Assembly: GCF_029024105.1 (NCBI RefSeq)
Contig: NZ_CP118964.1
Span: 1 to 64,000, forward strand
Length of the DNA stretch: 64,000 nucleotides
Direction of reading: 5' to 3'
From: Acinetobacter lwoffii
GTDB taxonomy: Bacteria; Pseudomonadota; Gammaproteobacteria; Pseudomonadales; Moraxellaceae
Made by a program: the position numbers and the translations under genes. How positions within the stretch are numbered: the stretch's first letter is position 1; the number at the start of each line of letters is the position of its first letter. Below the pieces are notes generated by a model that saw nothing but the letters and a program-made list of their open reading frames with translations, was not told the origin of the DNA and did no database searches. This document shows, piece by piece, positions 15,738 to 24,803 of this stretch.

Positions 15738-16736
15738 TTAGAAGTTTTCTAGTACAATTTTGCCTTTTGATTTACCTGATTCAAGCAACTTATGCGCCTT
15801 CTCCAAGTTTGCAGCGTTAATATTGCCTAGATTTTGGTTGAGCGTACTTCTAATTTTTTGCTGGTCAACTAATTGGGCAACCTGTTGCAACAGTTCACCT
15901 TGCTTTTCAATATCATCGGTTTCATACATTGAACGAGTAAACATCAACTCCCAATGGATAGAAATAGATTTAGTCTTAAACGGCATAATATCAAATGTTT
16001 GTGGATCATCGATCAATCCAAGCTTGCCTTGTGGTACAATCAGAGAAACTATTTGCTTGATATATGTTTCTGTATGATTTGTAGAGAATACGTATTTTGG
16101 TTTTGCAATGCCTAGTGTCTCGATTTGTGCATTTAAATCTTTGCTATGATCAATGACATGGTCGGCACCAAGTGATTCCACCCAAGATTTCGTTTCTTCA
16201 CGTGAAGCTGTTGCTATAACGGTCAGATTTGTTTTTGCTTTTAGGAGTTGGATAGCGATTGATCCTACACCACCTGCACCACCAATAATTAAAATACTGC
16301 CAACTTCTGTTTCTGAAATTTGAAACCGATCAAACAGCATTTCCCATGCCGTTATTGCAGTTAATGGCAATGCTGCTGCTTCTGCATTAGATACTGTAAT
16401 TGGTTTAAGACTGATAATTCGTTCATCGACTGCTTGAAACTCAGCATTACTACCATCTCGGGTTAAATCGCCAGCATACCAAACAGAATCTCCTACTTTA
16501 AACGAGGTAACTTTTGAGCCAACTTCAATAATTTCCCCAACGGCATCCCAACCTAAAATACGATTATTTGCTTCAGACGAATTTTTTCTCACTTTGGTAT
16601 CAACTGGATTCACAGAGATTGCCTGAACTTTTACCAGTACATCACGCTCCTTAAGCGTAGGCTTCGCTTTTTCAATATCTACCAATGAATTTTTAAAATC
16701 ATCATGGTTATTGATAACATACGATACGGCTTTCAT
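15738..16736 (-). CDS. Zinc-type alcohol dehydrogenase-like / quinone oxidoreductase family protein
   Basis: 332 residues from MKAVSYVINN; the longer frame to 16790 runs through a terminator and was rejected. It is a medium-chain dehydrogenase: N-terminal GroES-like part (VLVKVQAISVNPVDTKVRKN, LGWDAVGEIIEVG) and NADPH-binding Rossmann motif ILIIGGAGGVGSIAIQLLKAKTNL near residue 150. Structural zinc Cys ligands are absent, as in the quinone reductase-like branch. It probably reduces quinones or activated double bonds. Confidence 0.82.
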   Translation of the reverse strand: MKAVSYVINNHDDFKNSLVDIEKAKPTLKERDVLVKVQAISVNPVDTKVRKNSSEANNRILGWDAVGEIIEVGSKVTSFKVGDSVWYAGDLTRDGSNAEFQAVDERIISLKPITVSNAEAAALPLTAITAWEMLFDRFQISETEVGSILIIGGAGGVGSIAIQLLKAKTNLTVIATASREETKSWVESLGADHVIDHSKDLNAQIETLGIAKPKYVFSTNHTETYIKQIVSLIVPQGKLGLIDDPQTFDIMPFKTKSISIHWELMFTRSMYETDDIEKQGELLQQVAQLVDQQKIRSTLNQNLGNINAANLEKAHKLLESGKSKGKIVLENF

Positions 16737-16762
16737 AGATTTGTCCTTAACTTTAAAAATAT

Positions 16763-16797
16763 AGTAAAAATGGGAGCGAGGTGCTCCCATTTTTTGT
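16763..16797 (-). terminator. Terminator of the SDR gene
   Basis: AAAATGGGAGC-GAGGT-GCTCCCATTTTT between the SDR gene (upstream on minus) and the dehydrogenase. Confidence 0.75.
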
Positions 16798-16807
16798 TAT
16801 TCAATAA

Positions 16808-17548
16808 TTAAAACTCTTGGCTCGTTGGGCGTAAAACAATTTCATTAATATCTACATCCGCAGGCTGTTCAATTGCATAAGCAATTGCTCGAGCGACTGA
16901 GTCAGCTGGTATGGCTTGTTTGTAGAAATCAGTAACAAACTCTGAACTTTCTTTATGAGAAGAACCGAATTTTAGTTCTGACTCAATTGCACCAGGCTCA
17001 ATAGTAGTCGTTCTAATTGTTCCCCCAACTTCATGACGAAGTCCTTCAGAGATGGCTCTTACAGCAAACTTAGTACCGCTATAAACAGTACCTCCTGGAC
17101 TAAATACTTTTATCCCTGCAACAGATGCGAGATTAATAAAGTGTCCAAAGTTTTGTTTTTGGAAAACAGGTAGGGTAGCTGCTATACCATAAAGAACACC
17201 TTTGATATTAATGTCGATCATACGATCCCATTCATCAACTTTTAGCTCACTTAATGGTGCAATAGACATTAATCCAGCATTGTTTACCAATACATCGATT
17301 TGACCAAATGCGCTTAATGCCTTTTCAATAAGTGCTTGTACTTCATGTGGTTTGGTTATATCCATACCAATAAATTCAGCTTGACCACCTTCAGCACGAA
17401 TGTCGTGAACAATAGCCTCTAATTTTTCAGTACGTCTAGCACCAAGTACAACCTTTGCACCTTTTTTAGCAAGTAAGCGAGCAGTAGCTTCACCTAAACC
17501 ACTACTTGCACCAGTGATAACAATAACTTTATTTTCTATATTATTCAT
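16808..17548 (-). CDS. SDR family NAD(P)-dependent oxidoreductase
   Basis: 246 residues from MNNIENKVIVITGAS. Classical short-chain dehydrogenase: TGASSGLGEATA cofactor loop, NNAG motif, catalytic Ser in INLASVAG and the YSGTKFAV Tyr-Lys pair. The R-rich VVLGARRTEK after strand 2 favours NADP. It is divergent from the LysR regulator, which probably controls it. The substrate cannot be told from sequence. Confidence 0.88.
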   Translation of the reverse strand: MNNIENKVIVITGASSGLGEATARLLAKKGAKVVLGARRTEKLEAIVHDIRAEGGQAEFIGMDITKPHEVQALIEKALSAFGQIDVLVNNAGLMSIAPLSELKVDEWDRMIDINIKGVLYGIAATLPVFQKQNFGHFINLASVAGIKVFSPGGTVYSGTKFAVRAISEGLRHEVGGTIRTTTIEPGAIESELKFGSSHKESSEFVTDFYKQAIPADSVARAIAYAIEQPADVDINEIVLRPTSQEF

Positions 17549-17562
17549 ACAAGTGCCCTTCA

Positions 17563-17613
17563 ACCTATCTGTCAATCATATTTGATGGATTAAGTATTAC
17601 AGCCTTGATAGGT
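17563..17613. promoter_or_regulatory. Inverted repeat in the SDR/LysR divergent promoter
   Basis: ACCTATC (17563-17569) and GATAGGT (17607-17613) flank 37 bp between the divergent genes; a possible LysR-type binding region. Confidence 0.4.
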
Positions 17614-17683
17614 ATAATAAATGAATAATATTATCTTTCAGAATTCCTATTTACGGAATAATTACCAGACCACAGGATTGGAC

Positions 17684-18583
17684 ATGCAGAACAAATTGGA
17701 AATGATGCGTATCTTTTGTGTCGCAGCAGAGTCTCGAAATTTTAAAGAGGCAGCCACTCAGCTCGGTATTTCCCCGCAGCTAGTGACACGGGCAATAAAA
17801 GAGCTAGAAGAGCAGCGCGGAGAGATTCTGTTCTACAGGAGTACTCGACAAATTAAAATTACTGCTGATGGTGAGCGTTTGGCAAAGCAAGCACGTTTTG
17901 CGGTGGGATCCATTGATGCTCTGCTTGTAAAAGACACCAAGGAAAAACGAGATGAAATGCGTGGGACTGTCCGTCTTACTGTTTCGTCAGTGTTAGGGCG
18001 TAAATTGGTAGTACCTGCACTAGCAGAATTTGCCACACGTTACCCAGATATTGTCGTGGATTGTGTGCTAACAGATTCACACTCGGATGTGATCGATGAG
18101 CGGATAGATATCGGGATCAGATTTGGATTTTTGCCGGACAATCGATATGTGGCAAGGGAATTGGCTAAAGTGAACTTTTATTCTGTGGGTACGCCAGAGT
18201 TAATTGATAAGGTCGGAATGCCTAAAAAAATTATTGACCTTGATAAATACCCTCTAACAGCACTATTCGATCATAAAACAGGGCGTTACTGGCCATGGAC
18301 ATTCACCGAAAGTCGAAGCTTCACGCCATCAAAGCCTCGTTTTATTACAGATGATCTAGAAGCTGAATTTCAAGCTATTCTCGCTGGGGTTGGATTCGGA
18401 CACATGCCTGGATTTCTAGTTTTGCCGTGGCTTAGGAGTGGTAAGCTCATTCAGATACTTCATGAGGAAACCTCTCCCGTTTGGCGCCTGTATTTATATC
18501 GTCCACAGCGGGGCCCGACACCTTTGCGAATCCGAGCATTGTTTGATTACTTAGCGGAAGTGTTGGGCCATATAGAAACCTGA
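17684..18583 (+). CDS. LysR-family transcriptional regulator
   Basis: 299 residues from MQNKLEMMRIFCVAAESRNF; longer starts at 17621 add a non-family leader. The N-terminal winged helix is FKEAATQLGISPQLVTRAIKELEEQRGEILFYRSTR. The C-terminal substrate-binding fold begins at RGTVRLTVSSVLGRKLVVPALAEF. It resembles the group of LysR regulators that sit divergently next to SDR or quinone reductase genes. It most likely controls the divergent SDR gene and perhaps the two oxidoreductases facing it at 18634-20635. Confidence 0.88.
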   Translation: MQNKLEMMRIFCVAAESRNFKEAATQLGISPQLVTRAIKELEEQRGEILFYRSTRQIKITADGERLAKQARFAVGSIDALLVKDTKEKRDEMRGTVRLTVSSVLGRKLVVPALAEFATRYPDIVVDCVLTDSHSDVIDERIDIGIRFGFLPDNRYVARELAKVNFYSVGTPELIDKVGMPKKIIDLDKYPLTALFDHKTGRYWPWTFTESRSFTPSKPRFITDDLEAEFQAILAGVGFGHMPGFLVLPWLRSGKLIQILHEETSPVWRLYLYRPQRGPTPLRIRALFDYLAEVLGHIET

Positions 18584-18633
18584 ATCAGATGGAACTAACC
18601 TTTTTTCTAGAAAGTAGAAATCAGATAAGACCA

Positions 18634-19653
18634 TCATGTATTTAGAGTAACTACAATTTTTCCTATTTGCTGATTTGATTCAAGATAGCGCTGAGCGTCA
18701 TGCATGTCCTCAAAGTTAAAGCAACAGTCGATCACTGGACGAAGATATCCTGCACCTATACTGCTAAGAATAAATCGTCTGGCTTGCTCCCTTAGAACAG
18801 GATCATGGAGAACCTCAAGGAACAAAAAACCTCGCATGGTTAAGCTTTTGCGTAATGCAACTTTAAGGGGAAATGGTGTGATCTCCGGGCTAAGTGCACC
18901 ATGCATAACCATAGTTCCTCCCACAGACATCGCTTTTGCAATCTGTTCAATATGTGGCCCTCCTACAGCATCGAAGGCGACATCAAGATATTCTCCACCC
19001 AAACGTGAAACAAGCGCCTCATACAAATCTGGTTCATCTTCACTGGCTATAACATTTTTAACACCGAGATCCAGTAAACGTTGCTTTTTCTCTACCGTCT
19101 GTGTACTTGCAATGACCTTAGCACCCGCTGCTTCAGCTATCTGTATCGCAGCTAGTCCTACGCTACTTGAAGCTGCTGTGATCAAGATCGTTTTTCCTTT
19201 CGAAAGTCCACCAGCATGGATTACACCACCCCAAGCCGTCAAATACTGCATCCAGATTGAAGAAGCTTCTTCCCAGCTTAAACTATCGGGTTTGTGAACT
19301 AAAAAAGTTTCTGGAATCAGAAGCTTGTCCGCATATGTCCCATATTTGGCTAGATTGTCAGTCGGAAGAATCGATACTGCATCTCCTGGAGAAAATTGGC
19401 GTACACCTTCACCTATTGCCAGAACTATGCCTGCTCCCTCATATCCCAGACGAGAAGGGAATACTGCTTTTTGAATATAAGTACCACGCCGAAACATTAC
19501 ATCAGCCCGGTTGAGTCCGATCGTTTTCATCTGGATTAGAACTTCTCCTGCTGCTGGTAAAGCAACAGGAAGTGTTTCTAATGTCAGAACATCTGTATCT
19601 CCAATACTATTGAAGCGCCAAGTCTTGGCCTGAAGTGCGTTAAATGACATCAA
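18634..19653 (-). CDS. Zinc-dependent-like medium-chain dehydrogenase / NADPH:quinone reductase
   Basis: 339 residues. The N-terminal part (EVLIQMKTIGLNRADVMFRRGTYIQKAVFPSRLGYEGAGIV) and the Rossmann motif KTILITAASSSVGLAAIQIAEAAGAKVIAST identify an MDR-family quinone or enone reductase. The start overlaps the stop of the neighbouring reductase by 14 bp, so the two are translationally coupled. Confidence 0.85.
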   Translation of the reverse strand: MMSFNALQAKTWRFNSIGDTDVLTLETLPVALPAAGEVLIQMKTIGLNRADVMFRRGTYIQKAVFPSRLGYEGAGIVLAIGEGVRQFSPGDAVSILPTDNLAKYGTYADKLLIPETFLVHKPDSLSWEEASSIWMQYLTAWGGVIHAGGLSKGKTILITAASSSVGLAAIQIAEAAGAKVIASTQTVEKKQRLLDLGVKNVIASEDEPDLYEALVSRLGGEYLDVAFDAVGGPHIEQIAKAMSVGGTMVMHGALSPEITPFPLKVALRKSLTMRGFLFLEVLHDPVLREQARRFILSSIGAGYLRPVIDCCFNFEDMHDAQRYLESNQQIGKIVVTLNT

Positions 19654-20635
19654 TCACGACCTTAATATTGGCAGAGCGATCTTGAACAGCATCATGAGCC
19701 TCAATCGCTTGGTCTAGAGTAAAATGACGAGGATCAACAAGAGGACGCAGTTTACCTTCCTCAACAAGACGAGTCGCGATCTTAAGGATATCACCATGAT
19801 GAGCACGGCGATTGCCTGTTAACATCGGCATTAGGACGAATACGCCAGACACTGTGGCACACCGTAGAGATGAACTCGCTAAATTATGATTACCAAATGC
19901 AGCACAGCTGGTAATGTGGCCATAGTGAGTTGTCATGGAAAGTGAAGCTTCGAGTACTGGACCACCCACAGTGTCGTAAACAATGTTAAAACCTTGACCC
20001 TCAGGGCTTGCAGCAATAATGTCATCGGAAGATGCTGTTGTGTAATCGAGAGGTGTTGCACCGAGTTCTGAAATCAGTGGTTGATCAGCTGTACGACCAG
20101 TCGCCCAAACATTTGCATCAAGTGATTTTGCAAGCTGAACAACCATATAACCAACGCCACCAGCACCACCCTGAACCAGTACAGTTTGCCCTGGTTGGAC
20201 CTTCGCGTTATCCACTAAACCTTCCCAAGCGGTGAGGAACGTCAATGGTAGTACTGCTGCCTCGCGCATAGAGATATTCCGTGGCTTTAATGCAATCAGA
20301 TCGGCATCTGCTACAACATATTCTGCTAAAGATCCTTGAAGACCACGAACGCCACCAATCAGACCGTAAACTTCATCTCCAACGTTGAAGTGGGTGACAC
20401 CTTCACCAACAGCAGTTACAACCCCAGCCATATCTGTTCCCAACACGGCAGGAAGCTCTGGCATAGCATATGGTGCTTCACCAAGACGAATTTTATAATC
20501 AATAGGGTTTACACCACTAGCATGAATACGTACTAGAACTTGCCCAGCCTCTGGTTGAGGTATAGGGAGTTCTACACGTTTAAATTCATGATCACCAAAA
20601 TTTTCTAGGATAAGAGCATTCATCATCTTATTCAT
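19640..20635 (-). CDS. NADP-dependent MDR-family oxidoreductase
   Basis: 331 residues. GroES-like N-terminus (VLVRIHASGVNPIDYKIRLG, LPAVLGTDMAGVVTAVG) and cofactor motif QTVLVQGGAGGVGYMVVQLAKSLDANVWATGR. The start is supported by AAGGAAC seven bases upstream. First gene of a two-gene operon with the 18634 gene. A second copy of this enzyme class in the same cluster suggests defence against quinones or reactive carbonyls. Confidence 0.86.
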   Translation of the reverse strand: MNKMMNALILENFGDHEFKRVELPIPQPEAGQVLVRIHASGVNPIDYKIRLGEAPYAMPELPAVLGTDMAGVVTAVGEGVTHFNVGDEVYGLIGGVRGLQGSLAEYVVADADLIALKPRNISMREAAVLPLTFLTAWEGLVDNAKVQPGQTVLVQGGAGGVGYMVVQLAKSLDANVWATGRTADQPLISELGATPLDYTTASSDDIIAASPEGQGFNIVYDTVGGPVLEASLSMTTHYGHITSCAAFGNHNLASSSLRCATVSGVFVLMPMLTGNRRAHHGDILKIATRLVEEGKLRPLVDPRHFTLDQAIEAHDAVQDRSANIKVVIDVI

Positions 20636-20700
20636 AGTTGTTCCTTATTCTTAACTGGGGGATGATATGCACAGTACCAAAGTAAATTAATCCAATAAAT

Positions 20701-20747
20701 GATATTTATAGGATTTGATAATTCCTAAATAATGAATAATAAATATC
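20701..20747. promoter_or_regulatory. Inverted repeat upstream of the oxidoreductase operon
   Basis: GATATTTAT (20701-20709) and ATAAATATC (20739-20747), with an inner TAGG/CCTA, lie 66-112 bp before the start at 20635. Likely operator; the regulator is unknown, possibly the LysR protein. Confidence 0.45.
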
Positions 20748-20905
20748 ATCTGCTCACTAAAAATATTCTAGTACAGTCTGTAAAGGCAGTTTAATCTAAA
20801 CTGTCGGTAGTATTTTCAAGGCTTGAAACGTTCAAAATATCTACAAAGTGGCTAAAATTTGAAACATAATTCTAAAAGGTCATAGCATTACAAAGAACAT
20901 GAGCC

Positions 20906-20939
20906 AAAAAAAATGGGAGCTAAAAGTCCCATTTTTTTT
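20906..20939. terminator. Bidirectional-type hairpin next to pdif
   Basis: AAAATGGGA-GCTAAAAG-TCCCATTTT with A and T runs on both sides. Confidence 0.65.
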
Positions 20940-20943
20940 GTGA

Positions 20944-20971
20944 CTTTCGCATAAGCTCTATGATGTTAATT
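20944..20971 (+). other. pdif site (XerC|XerD)
   Basis: CTTTCGCATAA, spacer GCTCTA, TGATGTTAATT. It separates the oxidoreductase module from the formaldehyde operon. Confidence 0.78.
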
Positions 20972-21041
20972 TAAAAAAACTAAAAACAGGGATAGAAAAT
21001 TTTCGCTAAAGATCTTTTTAATTTTCGATTTATAAAAATTA

Positions 21042-21070
21042 TTGCTTTTTTTATACTATGGGGTAGTATA
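21042..21070 (+). promoter_or_regulatory. frm promoter with FrmR operator
   Basis: -35 TTGCTT (21042-21047) and -10 TAGTAT (21064-21069). The perfect dyad TATACTA-TGGGG-TAGTATA (21052-21070) covers the -10 and has the G-tract centre typical of CsoR/RcnR/FrmR operators. Confidence 0.75.
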
Positions 21071-21099
21071 GTATTAATGCTAGCTAATAAGGAGGTCTG

Positions 21100-21375
21100 A
21101 TGCCTAATCAGGTTGAAGACAAAAAAAAGATTCTTCTACGCGTCAGAAAGATCAAAGGTCAGACGCAAGCGATTGAAAAAGCGTTAGAAGACAATGTGGA
21201 ATGTGGTGCAATTCTGCAACAAATATGCTCTGTGCGTGGTGCTATTAATGGTTTGATGAATGAAATGTTGGAGGTTCATTTAAAGGACACTTTAGTATCA
21301 GGTGAAACCACAGAACAACAACGAAAAGAAGAATTGGCTGAAATCGCCAAGATTCTAAAATCATATTTAAAATAG
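21100..21375 (+). CDS. frmR: FrmR formaldehyde-responsive repressor
   Basis: 91 residues of the CsoR/RcnR/FrmR all-helical family: KKKILLRVRKIKGQTQAIEKALEDNVECGAILQQICSVRGAINGLMNEMLEVHLKDTL. The Cys in DNVECGAIL is the residue crosslinked by formaldehyde in studied FrmR proteins. A clear ribosome site (AAGGAGG) precedes the ATG. First gene of frmR-frmA; it should repress the operon through the dyad at 21052-21070. Confidence 0.9.
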   Translation: MPNQVEDKKKILLRVRKIKGQTQAIEKALEDNVECGAILQQICSVRGAINGLMNEMLEVHLKDTLVSGETTEQQRKEELAEIAKILKSYLK

Positions 21376-21396
21376 ATCTGTATAAGGAATTATTCC

Positions 21397-22509
21397 ATGA
21401 AGTCACGTGCTGCCGTTGCGTTTGGTCCTGGTCAACCTCTTCAAATTGTTGAAGTTGATGTTGCACCACCGAAGAAAGGTGAAGTATTAATTAAGATCTC
21501 CCATACCGGTGTGTGTCATACAGACGCATTTACTTTATCTGGCGATGATCCTGAAGGTGTTTTTCCGGCTATTCTCGGGCATGAAGGTGCTGGTGTTGTA
21601 GTTGAGGTTGGTGAAGGCGTGACTAGCGTCAAACCAGGTGATCATGTTATTCCACTTTACACTGCTGAATGTGGCGAGTGCGTATTCTGTAAATCTGGAA
21701 AATCGAACTTGTGTATTTCCGTTCGCGAAACTCAAGGTAGAGGCGTAATGCCAGATGGTACCACTCGTTTTTCCTACAATGGTCAACCGATTTACCACTA
21801 TATGGGCTGCTCAACGTTCAGTGAATACACTGTAGTGGCAGAAGTATCATTGGCTAAAATCAATCCTGAAGCCAATCACGAACATGTCTGCTTACTGGGT
21901 TGTGGGGTAACAACGGGTATCGGTGCAGTACATAACACGGCTAAAGTACAAGAAGGTGATAGTGTTGCGGTCTTTGGTTTAGGTGGTATTGGTCTGGCAG
22001 TCGTACAAGCCGCACGTCAAGCTAAAGCAGGGCGTATTATTGTGGTTGACATGAATCCAGATAAATTTGCGCTGGCAAAAGAGTTTGGTGCAACGGACTT
22101 CTTGAACCCTAAAGATTACGATAAACCAATCCAGCAAGTCATTGTCGAAATGACTGGCTGGGGTGTAGATCATTCATTTGAATGTATTGGTAACGTGAAT
22201 GTGATGCGTGCAGCCCTTGAAAGTGCACACCGTGGCTGGGGACAATCCGTAATTATTGGTGTAGCTGGCGCAGGTCAGGAAATCTCTACCCGTCCATTCC
22301 AACTGGTTACTGGTCGTAAATGGCTAGGTTCTGCCTTTGGTGGGGTAAAAGGTCGTACGCAACTTCCAGGAATGGTTGAAGATGCCATGAAAGGTAAAAT
22401 TCAATTAGAACCATTTGTGACACATACGATGGGCTTGGATCAGATCAATGAAGCCTTTGATCTAATGCATGAAGGTAAGTCAATTCGTACTGTAATTCAT
22501 TACGAATAA
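21397..22509 (+). CDS. frmA: S-(hydroxymethyl)glutathione dehydrogenase (class III ADH)
   Basis: 370 residues, canonical class III alcohol dehydrogenase. Catalytic zinc Cys in TGVCHTDAFTLSG and His in ILGHEGAGVV; structural zinc ligands in CGECVFCKSGKSNLC; cofactor loop VFGLGGIGLAVVQAARQAKAGRIIVVDMN. It oxidises the glutathione adduct of formaldehyde to S-formylglutathione with NAD. It lies 21 bp after frmR, in the same operon. Confidence 0.95.
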   Translation: MKSRAAVAFGPGQPLQIVEVDVAPPKKGEVLIKISHTGVCHTDAFTLSGDDPEGVFPAILGHEGAGVVVEVGEGVTSVKPGDHVIPLYTAECGECVFCKSGKSNLCISVRETQGRGVMPDGTTRFSYNGQPIYHYMGCSTFSEYTVVAEVSLAKINPEANHEHVCLLGCGVTTGIGAVHNTAKVQEGDSVAVFGLGGIGLAVVQAARQAKAGRIIVVDMNPDKFALAKEFGATDFLNPKDYDKPIQQVIVEMTGWGVDHSFECIGNVNVMRAALESAHRGWGQSVIIGVAGAGQEISTRPFQLVTGRKWLGSAFGGVKGRTQLPGMVEDAMKGKIQLEPFVTHTMGLDQINEAFDLMHEGKSIRTVIHYE

Positions 22510-22529
22510 TTCCGTCAGACCTTATACTT

Positions 22530-22565
22530 TTCCATGCATGTGAATCATGAATGACATGCATGGAA
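22530..22565. repeat. 12-bp perfect inverted repeat between frmA and fghA
   Basis: TTCCATGCATGT and ACATGCATGGAA separated by 12 nt. There is no T run, so it is not a standard terminator; it may attenuate or stabilise mRNA between the two genes. Confidence 0.6.
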
Positions 22566-22737
22566 TCCTCTAAAACGGCACATCATCTGTAAAACAGATC
22601 TATCTATGTATCCATCATGTATAGGTTCAACAAACCTGCCTACATTTTAAATCTTTATCAGTATTCTCTGTGGAGAATGTCAGACTCTTTGTTTACTCGA
22701 TTTCTCATGAAGTCTTGCTCAACATAGGTAATTGATT

Positions 22738-23568
22738 ATGGAAATAATTGAGAAACATGCTTCTTTTGGTGGATCGCAAGAAGTGTATCGCCATCAGTCA
22801 ATAGCATTAAACTGTTCAATGAAATTCTCAATATATCTGCCACCTCATGACAAAGATGAGCGGTTGCCAGTGTTATATTGGTTATCAGGATTGACTTGCA
22901 ACGAACAGAACTTTATTACTAAAGCCGGAGCACAAAAGTATGCGGCTGAACATAAAGTCATTATTGTTGCACCAGATACCAGCCCACGTGGAGAGGATGT
23001 ACCAGATCATGCAGATTATGATTTAGGCCAAGGCGCAGGATTCTATGTGAATGCAACACAAGCACCCTGGTCGCAGCATTTCAAAATGTATGATTATATT
23101 GTGGAAGAGCTCAGAAATCTGATTGACCTGAATTTTCCGACCAATCAAGTCCAAAGTATTATGGGTCATAGCATGGGTGGTCATGGTGCATTAGTAATTG
23201 GATTAAAAAATCCTGAGCTGTATAAAAGTATTTCTGCTTTTGCACCAATTGTTGCACCTAGCCAAGTACCTTGGGGGAAAAAGGCTTTTACACACTACCT
23301 AGGTGAAACCGAAACTTTATGGAAAAGCTATGATGCGATTGAATTAATCAAAAACGCTGAAGTTCATTTACCTATTTTAGTCGATCAAGGAACAGCTGAT
23401 GATTTTCTTGAAGAACAGTTAAGGCCTAAGCTTCTTAGTGATATTTGTTTGGAACAAGAATATCCTCTGACACTTAACCTAAGAGAAGGGTATGACCATA
23501 GCTATTACTTTATTGCGAGCTTTATAGAGAAACATATAGAGTTTCACAGCAAATTCCTAGCTAAATAA
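22738..23568 (+). CDS. fghA: S-formylglutathione hydrolase
   Basis: 276 residues of the esterase D family. Nucleophile Ser in IMGHSMGGHGALVIG, acid in VDQGTADDFL, His in GYDHSYYFIASF. It hydrolyses S-formylglutathione to formate and glutathione, completing formaldehyde detoxification begun by FrmA 228 bp upstream. I chose ATG 22738 over a TTG two codons earlier. Confidence 0.94.
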   Translation: MEIIEKHASFGGSQEVYRHQSIALNCSMKFSIYLPPHDKDERLPVLYWLSGLTCNEQNFITKAGAQKYAAEHKVIIVAPDTSPRGEDVPDHADYDLGQGAGFYVNATQAPWSQHFKMYDYIVEELRNLIDLNFPTNQVQSIMGHSMGGHGALVIGLKNPELYKSISAFAPIVAPSQVPWGKKAFTHYLGETETLWKSYDAIELIKNAEVHLPILVDQGTADDFLEEQLRPKLLSDICLEQEYPLTLNLREGYDHSYYFIASFIEKHIEFHSKFLAK

Positions 23569-23902
23569 CTTTCATAGATATGAGGATGTACAATATTGTT
23601 CTTGAATGCTTCTTGAGCAATATAATTTCCAGATGAAGAGGTCAGCTTATAAATCTAAGGTAGAGTCAATTGATCCTTATATAAATAAGATTGAATTTAA
23701 TCATCTCATATCTTGATTTTTTGATTCAAATGTTAATGATATTAACTTGAATAAATTCATAGCATTATGTCGAAATAAAAACCTAAATTTTGGCTCAGCT
23801 ATGGGAATTTTTTTTAACTTTTATACAACAAAACTTTCTGACATGCATACATTAGCAATGTCAGAATCAGTTTGAATTATAATCAATTATGGAGTTTTAG
23901 TC
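23569..23902. other. Intergenic region without recognised genes
   Basis: AT-rich, no credible ORF; nothing found beyond the probable promoter of the monooxygenase gene. Confidence 0.5.
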
Positions 23903-24205
23903 ATGCTTAAAACAGCTTTATATGTCCGTCTTGAAGCTAAACCGGGTAAAGAAGACGAAGTGGAAGCTTTTCTTAAAGCCGGTTTACCTATTGTCATGGA
24001 AGAACCTGCGACAGTTGCGTGGTTTGGCCTACGTCTTGGACCTACAACATTTGGTATTTTTGATGCATTTCCTGATGAGGCGGGTCGCCAAGCGCATTTA
24101 TCTGGCAAGGTTGCAGCTGCTTTGATGGCTCAGGCCGAAGAGCTATTTTCAGAGCCACCATCTATTGAAAAAGTAGATGTTTTGGCGAGTAAACTACCAG
24201 CTTAA
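23903..24205 (+). CDS. Putative quinol monooxygenase (ABM domain)
   Basis: 100 residues, ABM-fold protein: LKTALYVRLEAKPGKEDEVEAFLKAGLPIVMEEPATVAWFGLRLGPTTFGIFDAFPDEAGRQAHLSGKVAAALMAQ. The FDAFPDEAGRQAHL motif is typical of YgiN-like proteins. It has its own ribosome site (GGAG, 8 bases upstream). It is a different subgroup from the 15433 protein. It stands alone between the formaldehyde genes and the NemR-type cluster. Confidence 0.8.
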   Translation: MLKTALYVRLEAKPGKEDEVEAFLKAGLPIVMEEPATVAWFGLRLGPTTFGIFDAFPDEAGRQAHLSGKVAAALMAQAEELFSEPPSIEKVDVLASKLPA

Positions 24206-24429
24206 ACCGATGCTTAAATGTATGAGGGTGCTGTCTGAAATTTTGAATGAAAGGCAGCACTTTAACGCTTTGAGGTTTGTCATAGGCTTTTTATTCAAGT
24301 TGGGCTACTTTATTTATTGGCTTAATCTCATCATTTAAATGGGGCAATATCCAAAACAGGGTAAATAAACGAATGCAACTATTTACATGCTTTATATTGA
24401 ACCAATCTATCTAATTTACTGTCACATTT

Positions 24430-24625
24430 GTACATCTGCTAAACCGTGCCAATCTGCTTTTAAAATATTTAATCATTGCTATTTTGTATGAGCCATTCAC
24501 TGTTTCAGCCAATGCGTTCACAACCATGTCAGTAGTCATACGTGTTGATACCTTTCATCCAACAATCGCTCGTGAAAATACATCAATAATAAAAGCGGTA
24601 TAGAACAAGCCTGAATTTGTTTAAC
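24430..24625 (-). pseudogene. Highly decayed IS3 OrfB remnant
   Basis: On minus the sequence still resembles the OrfB region around FIIDVFSRAIVGW...TRMNTDMV and ETVNG.YK..., with many stops and deletions. Similar to the element at 53460-54362. Confidence 0.6.
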
Positions 24626-24660
24626 CATCACTAAAGTTGCAAGCTGAAATAATTTTTATA

Positions 24661-24683
24661 AAAATAGACGACTGGTCTATTTT
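24661..24683. promoter_or_regulatory. NemR-type operator upstream of yqhD
   Basis: AAAATAGAC-GACTG-GTCTATTTT is a perfect 9-5-9 palindrome, 120 bp before yqhD. Its complement shares 13 bases (ATAGACCAGTCGT) with a site in front of nemR at 29100. Confidence 0.75.
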
Positions 24684-24803
24684 TATGTATAGTTAGCACA
24701 TGGTGTAGGCAAAAGCCGTAGTGTTGTCCGATTTTTTAAAAGTTTATTTGATGAATAACGGTGGTTTTTCAAATCAATTAACTGATCATTCTAGGATAAA
24801 AAT

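Noticed and set aside
16737..16790. Longer start for the 15738 dehydrogenase
   Set aside because: The extra codons are the GGGAGC/GCTCCC terminator of the upstream gene; MKAVSYV is the family start.
23775..23786. TTATGTCGAAAT as an XerC half
   Set aside because: No XerD half at the right distance.
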